A stretch of DNA of 64,000 bases from Manihot esculenta (taxonomy: Eukaryota > Streptophyta > Magnoliopsida > Malpighiales > Euphorbiaceae), in assembly GCF_001659605.2 (NCBI RefSeq), contig NC_035164.2:955001-1019000 (forward strand), given 5' to 3'. Shown here piece after piece: positions 33,656 to 44,755 of the stretch (its first letter is position 1; every line of letters begins with the position of its first letter). The position numbers were made by a program, and so were the translations under genes. The notes below the pieces were generated by a model. The model saw nothing but the letters and a program-made list of their open reading frames with translations. It was not told the origin of the DNA and did not search any database.

Positions 33656-36600
33656 GGTGAAATTTTATGAGCCGATATATATAAGAATTTTATTATAATT
33701 ATTAATTATTATGCAATATTTTATAATATTTAATAATTAATATTTAATTGTTATATATATAATAATTATATTAAAAATTAATTTTTTAAAACATAAAAAT
33801 ATTTTTAATTTATCAGTGTGGTATCTACATCGAGTTTTAAAGTTGTAAGAATATATAACAGTTGGGCAAAAATTAATAAATAATATTTGAGTGTAAAAAA
33901 TTTTTGTGAAATTAATGAGCGTAAAAAAATACTAAATAATCCAACATCATATACTTTTTTCTATTATAATTTTTAAATTCTTAAAATAATAATAATAAAT
34001 TTAAAATAGAGTTTCCAAAAACTTTATTATAATGTTCCACAAGAAATAAATTTTAACTAAGCAGCTTTACATTATAAATGTATTTAATTTTTTTATTTTT
34101 ATAACAAAATTAAGATAAAATTACGTAATATCTAAAATTTTATAATAAATGTAATAGTATATTTTTTAAATAGTTACAATTATTTTAATTTAATTTATTT
34201 TTAATTTTTATTAAATTATATTTTATTTTATATAATCTAGTTAATAATTATATATATAGGAATAATAATAAAAATTATAAATACATATTTATATTCTATT
34301 AATATAAATTCTTATGTATATATATAATTAATTTAAATAAAACAAAGTATAATTAACTAATTAAATTAGTTGAATTGGTTAGTGACTAAAATATATAATA
34401 ATTATATATATATATATTAATAACAATTATAAGTAAATATACACATATCAATTTATATATAATTATTTTAATAATTTATATTCTATTAGTGTATATATAA
34501 TCCATTTAAATATAATGAACTTTAATTAACTAATTAAATTATATTACTATAAATATTTAATAATTAAAAGGTATAATAATTTTATATTATTATTATTTAT
34601 ATATGTATATTAATAATAATAACCATTATAATTATATATATAATTATTTTAATAATTTATATTCTAATACTATAATTCTATATATATATATATACACGTA
34701 ACATATTTAAATAGAATAAATTATAATCAATTAATTAAATTATCAAAATAAAATGATAAAAAGTATTTAATAATTAAACAATATTATAATTATATTTGTA
34801 TAATTTTATTGAAATTATATAATATATAAAATATATTATTAGAATACTACATTAAATTATAAAACCACTGTATGGTTCAAGTTCGATTCTAGTACAGTAC
34901 TTGATAAAATCAGAATGAAAATTAAATAATTAAATAAATTCAATTGGGTATAATTTAATTCGTATACTATTCGTTTATTTTCATCTACGATTTGATTCAA
35001 TTAAATATAATTTTTCAGTTCGATATAATTGTTCAATTCTATTTAAAACTCTACAAAACCATGCACAACTCAAAACAGAATTTAAAAATGGATCTAAAAC
35101 TTATTTAGATAGTAATTTATATATAATACGTTTATAATAATATTATTCAAATTAATATATTTATTTAAATTTATTACTTAGAAAATAATTTAGTAAATAA
35201 TTATATAATAATTAAAATTTGTAAAAATTTATAAATTATATATTTTTATCAAATGATAATTAGCCTTACTCTTTTAGTATATATTTTATTAATTTTAAAT
35301 AATCACGAAAAGCTTAATGAAAAAAAAAATACTATAGCTAGTTATTTAAACTCATTCTATACATTTATTAGAAACTAATTTTTTAACGTGTATACAATTT
35401 ATATTGTCTACCAATTACAGGAACATTTCTGTATGTTTAAAAAATTTATTAATTAGTGTTTATTTTAAAATTATTTAATTAAAATATTTTATATTTTACA
35501 AAATTAATTTTTTTTAATTTTTTATTCCATAAATTCTTAGCAATTTTAAATATTTATAGTATTTAGTTTATGTAATTTTAACTGTGGATACATATTATAC
35601 AATTTAATTCCTTCAACTCTATTTTTTTTAATCCAAAAAATTTGTTATAGTCTCCATGTAATATTTTTTTAAGCTACTCATTTATTATTTAATTTAATTT
35701 TATATTTTATTTTTATTATTAAGCTATTTATGTGATTCAAAATTATATATTAAATTATTTAAATTTAGAAAAATAAATTTTAAGTTTTTAGAGACAAGTT
35801 TTATGAGTAAAGTTAGATTTTTCTGGAAAAAAAAAAAGGAGTTGAATTATTAATAGATTTTGTGGACCATTATAATACATAATTTTAATAGATAATAGAA
35901 TAAATTATTTCAAATATAAATTAAATATTATTTTTATGAATAATAGACTAAACTATTTAATTTTAGAAAAAATAAAAATAAAATATTATTTTTATGTGTA
36001 ATAAGTTAAAATATTTAAATTAAAAAAATAATTTTTAATAGTAAATCATATATTAAATTATTATGCATTTTAATATTATTATTTTATATAAATTTATATG
36101 TCATAACTACAATAGTATAGTTATTTTTTTATAATAAATAATATTAAAATTAAACTTTATAATAAAATGAGAGATAAAATAACAAATGATGGATTGATGA
36201 TTTATATTGAAATGTATATTTATTGTGTTTTATCCGTTGATCACTTATTTAAATTAAGTTCTTGAATTAAATTTTTGCATCCATTAATAGAAAAATTATA
36301 TTTTAATTGAATTAAAAAGTAAGAAGATAATGTTTTTTAAGTAAAAAATATGATTTTTTTTTTTAAAAAAAAAAATCAGAATTTCACGTTTTTTCTTAAA
36401 AAAATACAAGTATCTTTTTGAAGGAAATTATTTTTTTATGAAAATTGTGAAATTATTACTTTAAATAATTATTTTATAAAAATCATTTTTTTAGAACTTC
36501 ACCATCATCATAATGTTGTTTTCTTTCTCATTTAAAATTTTAGTTTAATCTTACCTTAAATTATGTTGTATAATGGAATATGGATCCAATAGTTATTTAA

Positions 36601-37260
36601 TTTATTTTAATTGAATTATTATAATTTATATTAAAAAATTTATAATTTATAATTTTTAAAATTTTTATTCTTTAAATTTTCATGATTTGAAATTATAAAA
36701 TTAAATTATTTGTTGTTTTTCCAATTAAAATAATTGATCTTAATAATTTAAATTGATAATATAATGATAGAGGCTTATCTTGTATAATTTAAGAGGATTA
36801 AATACATAATTTGGTCATTTATGTTTATATAAATTTAATCTTCTCAACGTACTTATATTTGTTGTTTAATTTTGTTATTTTTATATCAAATACTATGGTA
36901 TATTGATTTAATAATTAATAAAAATTTAATCATTTATTTTTATTTTAAATTATCATTAATTAGTTTTTTTTTTTGAATCAAATTAATTAGTTTTATATAG
37001 ACAAAAAATCAATTTGGAGTATTAATTATGAATCAAATTAAACATATCACTTCTCATACTCTCCGTTTAATGTCATTAAATAATTTTTTATAAAATTATG
37101 TAAAAAATTAATTTTTTAATGAAAATTTTTTAAATTAAAAAAATTAAAATTTTCAATTCCAAACAAAAATTATTAAAAAAATTTAATTGAATTAAATTTT
37201 TATAAAAATTTTTATTCTAAATAGGAGTTTTATAATTAATAATACAAATAGAATTAAACA
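33656..37260. other. AT-rich upstream DNA of RIP2, partly duplicated in unit C
   Basis: No coding signal. Very AT-rich, with (TA)n runs near 34400-34700. The blocks at 35230-35400 and 36330-36530 have recognisable homologs upstream of RIP3. Confidence 0.55.
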
Positions 37261-38390
37261 AATATCAACTTCATGACAAATACAATTAAAGATACCGAGA
37301 TCAGGTATATGAATATTGAGAAACTAGCATTTGCACTATTATTGGCAGTGAGGAAATTCATGATGTATTTGGAAGCCTACCAGGGAGTAGTGATAACTGA
37401 TCAGCTCTTGAAAAAGATCTTACAAAGACTTAAAATTTCGGGACGGATGCTAATATGGTCAGTAGAAATCAGCCCGTACTGCCTCATTTATCGACCTCAG
37501 ACTGTAATCAAAGCCCAAATCTTAGCTAATTTTATAGTTGAATGTTCCTTCAGCTCAGATAAAAAAGAGCAGAATAATGCACTACCGAGTTCAATGGAAG
37601 AGAGGGGGAGTCAGCACCAACATGAATTTGTGGAATATATTTGTAGATAGAGTATCGAGCTCCACAGGTAGTGGGACAGGAATTCTACTGAAAAGGCTAT
37701 ACCCTGCACTTTGGGTTTCCGGCGTCTAATAATATGGTAGAATATGAAACTCTTCTGAATAGAATGCAGATAGCCTCATGAGTAGGGTAACCGACCTCAA
37801 AATAAACAACGATTCTCAACTATTAGTGAACCAAGTAACAGGAGTGTATCAAGCAAAGGATCCCGCCACGCAGAGAAACTTAGCCAAAGTGCAAGCTCTG
37901 GAAGCCGAGCTCGGTGAGCAAGGAGTCATTATGAAATACTAGAGAATATCTCGAGAAGAGAATGAAGAGGCAGACTTGTTCAACAAATTGTCTTTGGAAG
38001 AGTTAGAATAGTTCTCGAATGAAGTGTATGTGCAGCAAATTAACAGCCCCACCTTCGAAAAGTCAGCCTCCATCATGCAAATTGATAAAGAATAAAGCTG
38101 GATGACCCTATACCTAGAGTATCTCGAAACTGGGAGATTGCCCGAAGATAAAGCAGAAGCTCGAAAAATTACAGCTAAGGCTATCAATTATCAAGAGGTA
38201 AGAGGAATCCTATATCGGAGGGGGAAGTTCAGCCCCGTGGTTGAAATGTGTAGGCCCGGAAGAGGCAACCAAGGTAATCCAAGAAATACACTAAGAGGTT
38301 TATAGAATTCATGAGGGAGCAACTACATTGGTAAACAAGATTTTCTGATAGGAATACTATTGGCCTACAGCAAATAAAGAAGTCGAAGAA
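37261..38390 (+). pseudogene. Tat-type pol fragment (RNase H to start of integrase)
   Basis: Translation resembles the RNase H and connector of the 1-9522 element: DTEIRYMNIEKLAFALLLAV near 37290, a degraded DGASG region near 37650, NDSQLLVNQVTGVY near 37810, REENEEAD near 37960, LEYLETGRLPEDKAEARKI near 38110, then the start of the integrase zinc region. It has stops and frameshifts. It ends abruptly at the LTR fragment starting at 38391, and I find no continuation beyond that. Confidence 0.75.
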
Positions 38391-39590
38391 TGTAACGACC
38401 CGAAAATCGGACCGTTACCGGCGTTAGGATCCAGATCGGCATAAGGCCGCCGGGACCCGTAGCAAGCCTAACATACAACCTGTAAACCTGTTTAATCCCA
38501 TATATGATCAATAACATACTTAAAAATTTGAACTTTCCTTTACATTCATTCATTCTTTCATTCATTCACCAAACTCAACCTGTGCATGCACTATACATAA
38601 CATGATCATAAATATTAACTCCTCTTTGGAGTCTCAACAGTGCCCCAATGGGGTGACATCACATATATTGAGTTTGGTTACATAAGTATCATTAAAATCA
38701 TGTAATCAAAGGGATTAACAACATACTAGGGTCAAGCACAACTATTAACCTCAATAGATCTCATTACATTACATTTTCATACTAAACTTATACATAACTG
38801 TACTCAACATAACATATCAACATTTATCATGTCCACACTAATTATTATATGACCATGACTTCATTACTCTTGCTGACCTCCTGGTCTACCCTGTACCTAC
38901 AAACCTGGGGGATTAGGGAAAGGGGTAAGCTACTAGAGCCCAGTGAGCAGAATAATAAAACATTTAAATCATATATTAAATTCTCATGCTTTCATGGAAT
39001 GCAACACATCACAAACAAATCACATCAAGGATAGTGTTGTCACCTATAGTCCTCTACATTCCAAAGTGCCGGGACGTAGAATGGGTCAACCGGTGTTTCT
39101 CTTAAACATAACGTAGCATAACATTCCAAGATGCCGGGACGTATAATGGGTCAACCGGTCTTTCTCTTACATAGTGCCGGGACGTAGAATGGGTCAACCG
39201 GACTTCCATACCATACCATAGCGTATCATATCACATCGCATCATATCGAGGACTAAGGATCATCCAACATCCATCCACATCCATCATAGAATTATGCAAT
39301 GCAGCATATTCGTGAATTCTAATGCAAACAACCTAGGATATCACATGGCATTTATATGCATGAACATGCTCAAACTTAATACTTTATTCGCTTTAAAACA
39401 TAAAGGTTTATTCTACTCACCTCTGGCTAGCTCTGAAGATAACCTGGAGCAGCTGACTCACTGCTGGGGTCATCGGTTCCTCGGGTCCGAACCTGCACAG
39501 GTGGACTCAAATGAGGGACCAAACATACTATAACATGACTCTAAAAACATCCCCCAAAAACCCCCTAAAACACCTCAAAACAATCATATA
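38391..39590. repeat. Truncated LTR of the chromodomain family
   Basis: Starts TGTAACGACCCGAAAATCGG like the 17364 LTR and follows it, diverged, for about 1.2 kb to CCCCCTAAAACACC, then stops; the palindrome-rich half and promoter are missing. Its internal tandem block (39052-39205, core GCCGGGACGTAGAATGGGTC) differs in sequence from the 56-bp repeat of the intact element. Confidence 0.8.
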
Positions 39591-39672
39591 ATTTTTTAAA
39601 ATTATCCTGTGGACTTTAATGGGCTGGTTTGAAAATTTTGGTAATAATAAAGTCTCTTTCGTTTTCATACTA

Positions 39673-40912
39673 CACTACAAGATTTTTCCGGATTAGTAAC
39701 GGATTTTTTCGTTACTAATCAATGAAAAATCCGTTACTAACCGGTTTAGTAATGGATTAGTAACGGATTTACATCTGTTACTATGAATCTCGTTGCTAAT
39801 GCAATAATAACCGATTAGCAATCCGTTACTAATTTTGTAATGGATTCAGTAACGGATTTAGTAATGGATTTATAATGAAATTTAGTAACGGATTTATAAT
39901 GAAATTTAGTAACGGATTTAAAATCTGTTACTAATTTAATAAAATTTTAAAAAAATATATAAATATATATATAAATTAAATCCGTTACTAAATTTAGTAG
40001 AGGATAGAAATCCGTTACTAATTTGATGAAATAAAAAAGATATTAAATTATTTCATATTAAATTTTTTGTTAATATTTAAAAAATATTTAAAAAATTATA
40101 TTAAAATTTTAATTTATTTCATTATATTTTACATTAAATAATAATTTAATTATGGTAACTATTATTTTTTTCATTGTATTTTACATTAAATATTTATTTT
40201 AATATTTTAAATCTTATTAATATTTTAAATCTTATTAATTTTGTGAGAAAAATATTATAAAATTACATGAGAAAAATCTAAAAAAATGAAAAAATGTGAG
40301 AGAAAGGAAAAAAATGAGATACAAAAGAGAAATAAAAAAAGAAAGAAAATAGAAGAAAATAATGATAAAAACAAAGAGAAAACAAGGAAAAAGGGAAAAT
40401 TAAAGAAAATGAGAAAAAAAAAAGAAAAAAAGAAAAAAGAAAAAAATGAGAGAAAGATGAAGCAAAATAAAGAGAAAATGAAGATATAGAAAAGAATGAA
40501 AGAAAAAAGTTAGAGTATAAGAGAAAAGAAAGTAAATGAATGAATAATGAAAGAAAAAGAAAGGGAAAATGATAGAAAGTGAAAGAGAAAGTGGAAGAAA
40601 ATGGAAGAAAATGAAAGAAAATAGAAGAAAATGAAAGAAAAAATATGAGAGAAAATAAAGAAAATGCAACAAAAATCAAGAGATAAAAGGAAGATTAATA
40701 ATGAAAGAAAATTGAAGAGAAATTGAAGGAAATGGAAGAAAATGAAAGAAAAAGAAGATTAATAATGAAAGAAAATTGAAGAGAAAATTGAAGGAAATAA
40801 AAGAAAATGAAAGAAAATGATGAAAAATGAAAGAAAATGGAGCCAATAATTATCCTGTGGACTTTAAATCCATTACTAATATCCGTTACTATTTCGATAT
40901 ATTTTTATAGTG
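39673..40912. mobile_element. Non-autonomous CACTA (En/Spm-type) transposon, 1240 bp
   Basis: Begins CACTACAAGA and ends TATAGTG, with the 3-bp target duplication CTA on both sides (39670-39672 and 40913-40915). The first 32 bp match the reversed last 32 bp at 24 positions. Subterminal zones carry many copies of GTTACTAA or TAACGGATT in both orientations, as is typical of CACTA subterminal repeats. There is no transposase. The centre is a long purine-rich stretch. Confidence 0.9.
40262..40845. repeat. Purine-rich tract inside the CACTA element
   Basis: About 580 bp almost wholly A and G on the plus strand, with GAAAGAAAATGAAAGAAA-like degenerate repeats. Both strands look open in places because of base composition, not coding. 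Confidence 0.85.
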
Positions 40913-40915
40913 CTA

Positions 40916-42360
40916 TTTAATAAATAATTTTTTTATTTTCTTACACGATTTTATAACACACAATTTTAAATATCTATTTGAAATGCTTACTGTAGAGAGT
41001 TCTCAATGCTCAAATTAGATATGCACAATTTTTTAAAGAGATAGCTTGCTTTCCAATTGCAATGCAAAGAAAATAATAGAAGATAAGTGGAAGAAGAAGA
41101 AAAAAAAAGACTCTTTATTAAAATTTGACAAAAAGAAAAAATTCTTTTTATCTCATCAAATACTATCTTTAAAAATTGTATAAAAAAAAATTTATATTTT
41201 TAAGTGGGTACTTTTAACTTAAATAATTTTATAATTTTCATAATATATATATTCTGTTGATTTTTTTTTTTTCAAATCATCAACAAAACTGTAGTAGAGC
41301 TTGTTTGGTAAATAGGTAGGGAAAATCAATGTTAGAGCTGGGTTGGTAACCTATGACATTAGCCTGAATGAATTGTTAAGAGATTATTTGGTGATAAGTA
41401 GCGTCTCGTAAAATTTATGTTTCATCAAAATGTAAAAAGTAAATTTATTACTTTTGAGTTGTTAGAGAAATAGCCATAGCAATCAATAATCATTCAACAA
41501 ATACAGTAGCAGCGGATCATAAATAATTCTAATTTCATATATATTTTTTTATAAATCATTAATAAAATAGTTAATTTTTATTTAATTAATTCAATTTTTA
41601 TAAACGTAGGAATTTAATGAATTAAACTTTTAGTTTAAATATTTAATGGGATAAAATAAAATAATAAAGAAGCCTAAATATCTATTTGGATAAAAAATAT
41701 TAACTTTACATAATCAAGAAAAGACACTCTAGCTTGTTTGGTAATTACATCTGAAAAACAAAATAGTAGAGCTATGCCATTAGGCTAAATCTATCATTTG
41801 AGGTTGTTTTGTTAGAAAAAGAGTTGGTGGTTAGTAGCAATATTCTCCATATTTGTATTTGTCAAGAAAAGCAATCAAATAGAAAGAAATTAATAAGATA
41901 GAACTAACTTCTTTTGATGATAGAGCTAAAAAAAACTAAGGGTTTTTTTATCAGTTTTTTTTCTCTATTTTTCTGCATGATTTTTATATCGATTTTTTTT
42001 TATTTTATTTTATTGAGGTGTGTTCTTTAAAATATTTATTTTGTTATTTTTCCATTAAAACAGATGAAATAACCCTCTGATGTTTGTTATTCGATTGCTT
42101 CGAAATTCTCTTATGTTTATTATTCTCGAACTTCATTTTTCCCTTTTAAAAGTCGATTCTATAATAAATTTAATTCAATTAAATTTGGGCTGGAGTACTC
42201 TTATTTTTATTATTAAAAGTCAATAAATTAATATCAAAGCAGTTTTTATTTTTCAATATTTCGAAATTTAGTATGATGAATGCTAAAAATCAATGGAATT
42301 TCATTAGCTTTAATTTTTTTAGATAAAATGTCAAATTTTGAGTTCATTATTTAGAGTGCT
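40916..42360. other. Tail of unit B, duplicated at 48180-48690 and 53930-54050
   Basis: Non-coding. The words AGAGCTTGTTTGGTAAAT, AACCTATGACATTAGCCT (about 41295-41365) and AGACACTCTAGCTTGTTTGG (about 41722) recur in unit C. No gene seen. Confidence 0.55.
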
Positions 42361-42390
42361 TAGTTAATACGATCCATTAAAGACAACACT

Positions 42391-42660
42391 TTGAACAGAG
42401 TTATCGATAAAAATCAACCCAATTTTTCATCTCATAGTACGCACTGCCTCGATAGATCCGCGCATCACGTCACAAATCATGCATACCTCATCAACCTGTT
42501 CCGCAAGCTCCCCATTAACGAGCAAGAAGCACTGATAAAAGAACTCTGCAGGGAATTTCCAGGCATTTCAATCCAGAAATTCCCAAGAGAGAAGGAAGAG
42601 AATTACAGGCTCAGATGTTTTGCACAGCTGCTCTTAAAGATAGTGACATTTTTTATATAG
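42391..42660 (+). pseudogene. Broken copy of the unknown ORF at 30482
   Basis: About 80 codons match the N-terminal part of the 30482 ORF, with nearly the same protein. The copy lacks the upstream ATG, the next ATG is changed to TTG (42391), and everything after the equivalent of position 30763 is missing: the frame runs into what in unit B is the RIP 3' flank and stops at 42660. The junction has the short shared word AAAG, as in a microhomology deletion of about 670 bp. Confidence 0.8.
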
Positions 42661-42869
42661 TAAAGAAGGATGGTTTTTATTCCCCACTTGATTCATTATC
42701 ATACACAGTGAGAAGATGGGGAACTGAGAAAACTCTTCAACTGCAAATTTTACACAGAAAAGAAAAGCTGGGCATGCAGTAGCTCGATGCATGCTCATTA
42801 TTTAAGCCATATATATAAAACCGTGAGCTACGATCGATGAGTATGCTGCAGGAGAGCACAGGTAATCTA

Positions 42870-43793
42870 TCAAAGCCACATCCCATCAAGGCTTTCAGTG
42901 GAAAGATAACTCTTTACAATTTCTTGTCCAAGGCTTGTTATGGAGTTTGTGGATACGAACAACAAGAGTGCTAAGTAGGGTTTTATTTCGTCAACTTTGG
43001 TTACGTTAAAAATAGTATAATTTGATCTTTGTAACTGAACTGGTTCTTGAAAAACTCCTTTATTAGATTTCTGGATTGCAGAGGAAAGAGCACCCCACTG
43101 GTTTTCGAGGCTAATCACATCACCAAGAGGCCGAAACCTTTGGTAGAAATTAGTTTTAATCTTTCGCTCAATATGTGAGATTCGTGATGCTTCTGAAACC
43201 ATTTGAATAACAGCTACAAGAGGAGCAGCAATCGCTCTAGGAATTGAGCTATCTCTGTTGAGTGCGTATATAGCATTGTCTAGTGGATAGATTCCCAAGT
43301 CGACATTCTCTCTGTCGGCACCTAAGTTTTTGAGATCAGGATACCCACCACTGAATCTAAACCTGGTTTTGGTTGTGCCCTTGAAAAGATCAGAAAATGC
43401 AGAATCAGAAGTATCGTTAAAGAAGTATGAACTAGTTCCAACTTGATAAGCCACCAAGTAAACATTCACCACGTCTATTGCTAAGATGGCAGAACTCCTG
43501 GAATTTGAAAGAGTCACCAGAACAAATCTCTGGGAACTGAGAACTTTGGATTGTTGACGCAGCAATGGGATCGAATAGATCTCAGCTCCACTTTTTAATT
43601 CAGTTCGGAGATTCGTCAAGAACTGGGAGTAGGTTTTTGGAGTTGCTGATTCAGTGTCGAAGCTTATTGCTGGATACCCAAGTGTTGTGTGTTGTTGATT
43701 TGATGTTAGGGGGCAATCTCTAGCCCATCCAAATACAGCAGTCCAGCAAAACCATGTTAAGACTACAACCCACAAGTTCATGTTTCCTTCCAT
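42870..43793 (-). CDS. Type 1 ribosome-inactivating protein, RIP gene 3
   Basis: 307 residues from ATG at 43793, no coding intron. Signal peptide about residues 1-22. Catalytic residues Tyr112 (NVYLVAY), Tyr151 (GGYPDL), Glu201 and Arg204 (SEASRISHIE) and Trp233 (ENQW) are all present. Three N-glycosylation motifs: NDTS near 126 and NYT and NVT near the C-terminal third. There is a single Cys in the predicted mature chain and no lectin domain, so type 1. The N-terminal third is closest to RIP2, but the middle and Trp region (FYQRFRPLGDVISLEN) is closer to RIP1, which could mean gene conversion or an ancestral state. The frame is intact. Predicted rRNA N-glycosylase of the secretory pathway; activity not shown. 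Confidence 0.92.
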   Translation of the reverse strand: MEGNMNLWVVVLTWFCWTAVFGWARDCPLTSNQQHTTLGYPAISFDTESATPKTYSQFLTNLRTELKSGAEIYSIPLLRQQSKVLSSQRFVLVTLSNSRSSAILAIDVVNVYLVAYQVGTSSYFFNDTSDSAFSDLFKGTTKTRFRFSGGYPDLKNLGADRENVDLGIYPLDNAIYALNRDSSIPRAIAAPLVAVIQMVSEASRISHIERKIKTNFYQRFRPLGDVISLENQWGALSSAIQKSNKGVFQEPVQLQRSNYTIFNVTKVDEIKPYLALLLFVSTNSITSLGQEIVKSYLSTESLDGMWL

Positions 43794-44309
43794 TTGGCAA
43801 TCAACTGTAGAAATTGTTCAAATTCCACCTGTCAAAACAATTCAAACAAGAGTTTTTAGTTTGCAGAAAATAACTTTTATTTCCAAAAATTTTTTTAATA
43901 AAACAATTTATTTTCTATCATTTAGTTGTAACTTAGAAAATATAAAAAGAATATTAAGAAATTTATATACAACAGTGTTAATAAAATTCTATAAATTCAG
44001 AAAATAAATTTATATACATATATAATTTAACCACTAATTACATATTAAGAGAAATTCAACTATTTAAAAGAAAAAACACAAATTATGAATCCCTTCAAAT
44101 CCTAATCTCTATAGAAATTTTAAGATCTCATGAACTACTGCACTCTATTAACATAACAAATATCATAAAATATTTAATATAGATATTTAAAAAGAAAACA
44201 AACAAACAAATAAAATGAAGATGGAGAAAGGCTTCATTACTTACAAAGCATCCGAGAAAGAAAGCGAGAAATCAATGTTGTTTAGCATTGTCTATGATAT
44301 GCTTTTATA
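43794..44309 (-). promoter_or_regulatory. Promoter and leader intron of RIP gene 3
   Basis: On the minus strand: TATAAAA box at 44303-44309, GTAAGT donor at 44239-44244, acceptor (TTGACAG) ending at 43829, giving a 416-bp leader intron. Sequence around the box (ATCATAGACAATGCT downstream) is shared with RIP2. Confidence 0.68.
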
Positions 44310-44429
44310 GGAGAAGTTTTACTGTTCTAATATGATTTGAGATTCAGAAAAATAGAATTTTTGTGTGTACATGAAAATTTAGTATGTATGGATTGTGTTT
44401 TCTTCCTTTATTCTATTTTTTTTATTCTT

Positions 44430-44755
44430 TGGCGATGTATAATCGTCGTTCTGCTACAGTACTATCTGTCGCTGTCACACTGAACTGTCCATTCCCGTCA
44501 GATAACCATTTAATTCTCTTCCGATGTCCGTGCTGATAGGATCGCAGTATAACTGGGCTTGCTCTCCTCTCGGTCACGTCAGACAAACTCGGTCCCTATC
44601 TGATGAGTTCGGACCCTCGATGAATCCAGCCTACTTCAACTGCAGATTAGGTGGTATGCTGATGGATCAATTTAGTGGTCTCTGATGGATTTTGGGTCTG
44701 ACTCTTCTTTCAGAACTCGATCTCGGTCTGAGTGTCAGTGGCCCGCAGTTATCAA
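44430..44755. repeat. GC-richer island, probably a fragment of an unclassified repeat
   Basis: A sharp rise in GC content between AT-rich flanks, with no coding frame. It looks like part of an LTR or other dispersed repeat inserted upstream of RIP3. There is no terminal structure I can point to. Confidence 0.35.

Larger units (their letters stand above)
30490..42360. repeat. Segmental duplication unit B (unknown ORF, RIP2, upstream DNA)
   Basis: Homologous in order to unit C (42380-54060): unknown ORF, RIP gene with leader intron, AT-rich blocks at 35230-35400 and 36330-36530 (matching 45230-45400 and 46050-46240), a block at 41280-41930 (matching 48180-48690), and a tail at 42175-42352 (matching 48880-48910 and 53930-54050). 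Insertions at 37260-40915 are private to this unit. Confidence 0.75.

Noticed and set aside
40278..40679. Lys/Glu-rich and Phe/Ser-rich frames in the CACTA element
   Set aside because: Explained by the purine-rich composition; no domain.
42661..42869. Possible lectin (B-chain) region next to a RIP gene
   Set aside because: I looked downstream of all three RIP frames for a QxW-type lectin domain. The genes end in stops followed by AT-rich 3' UTR, so they are type 1.
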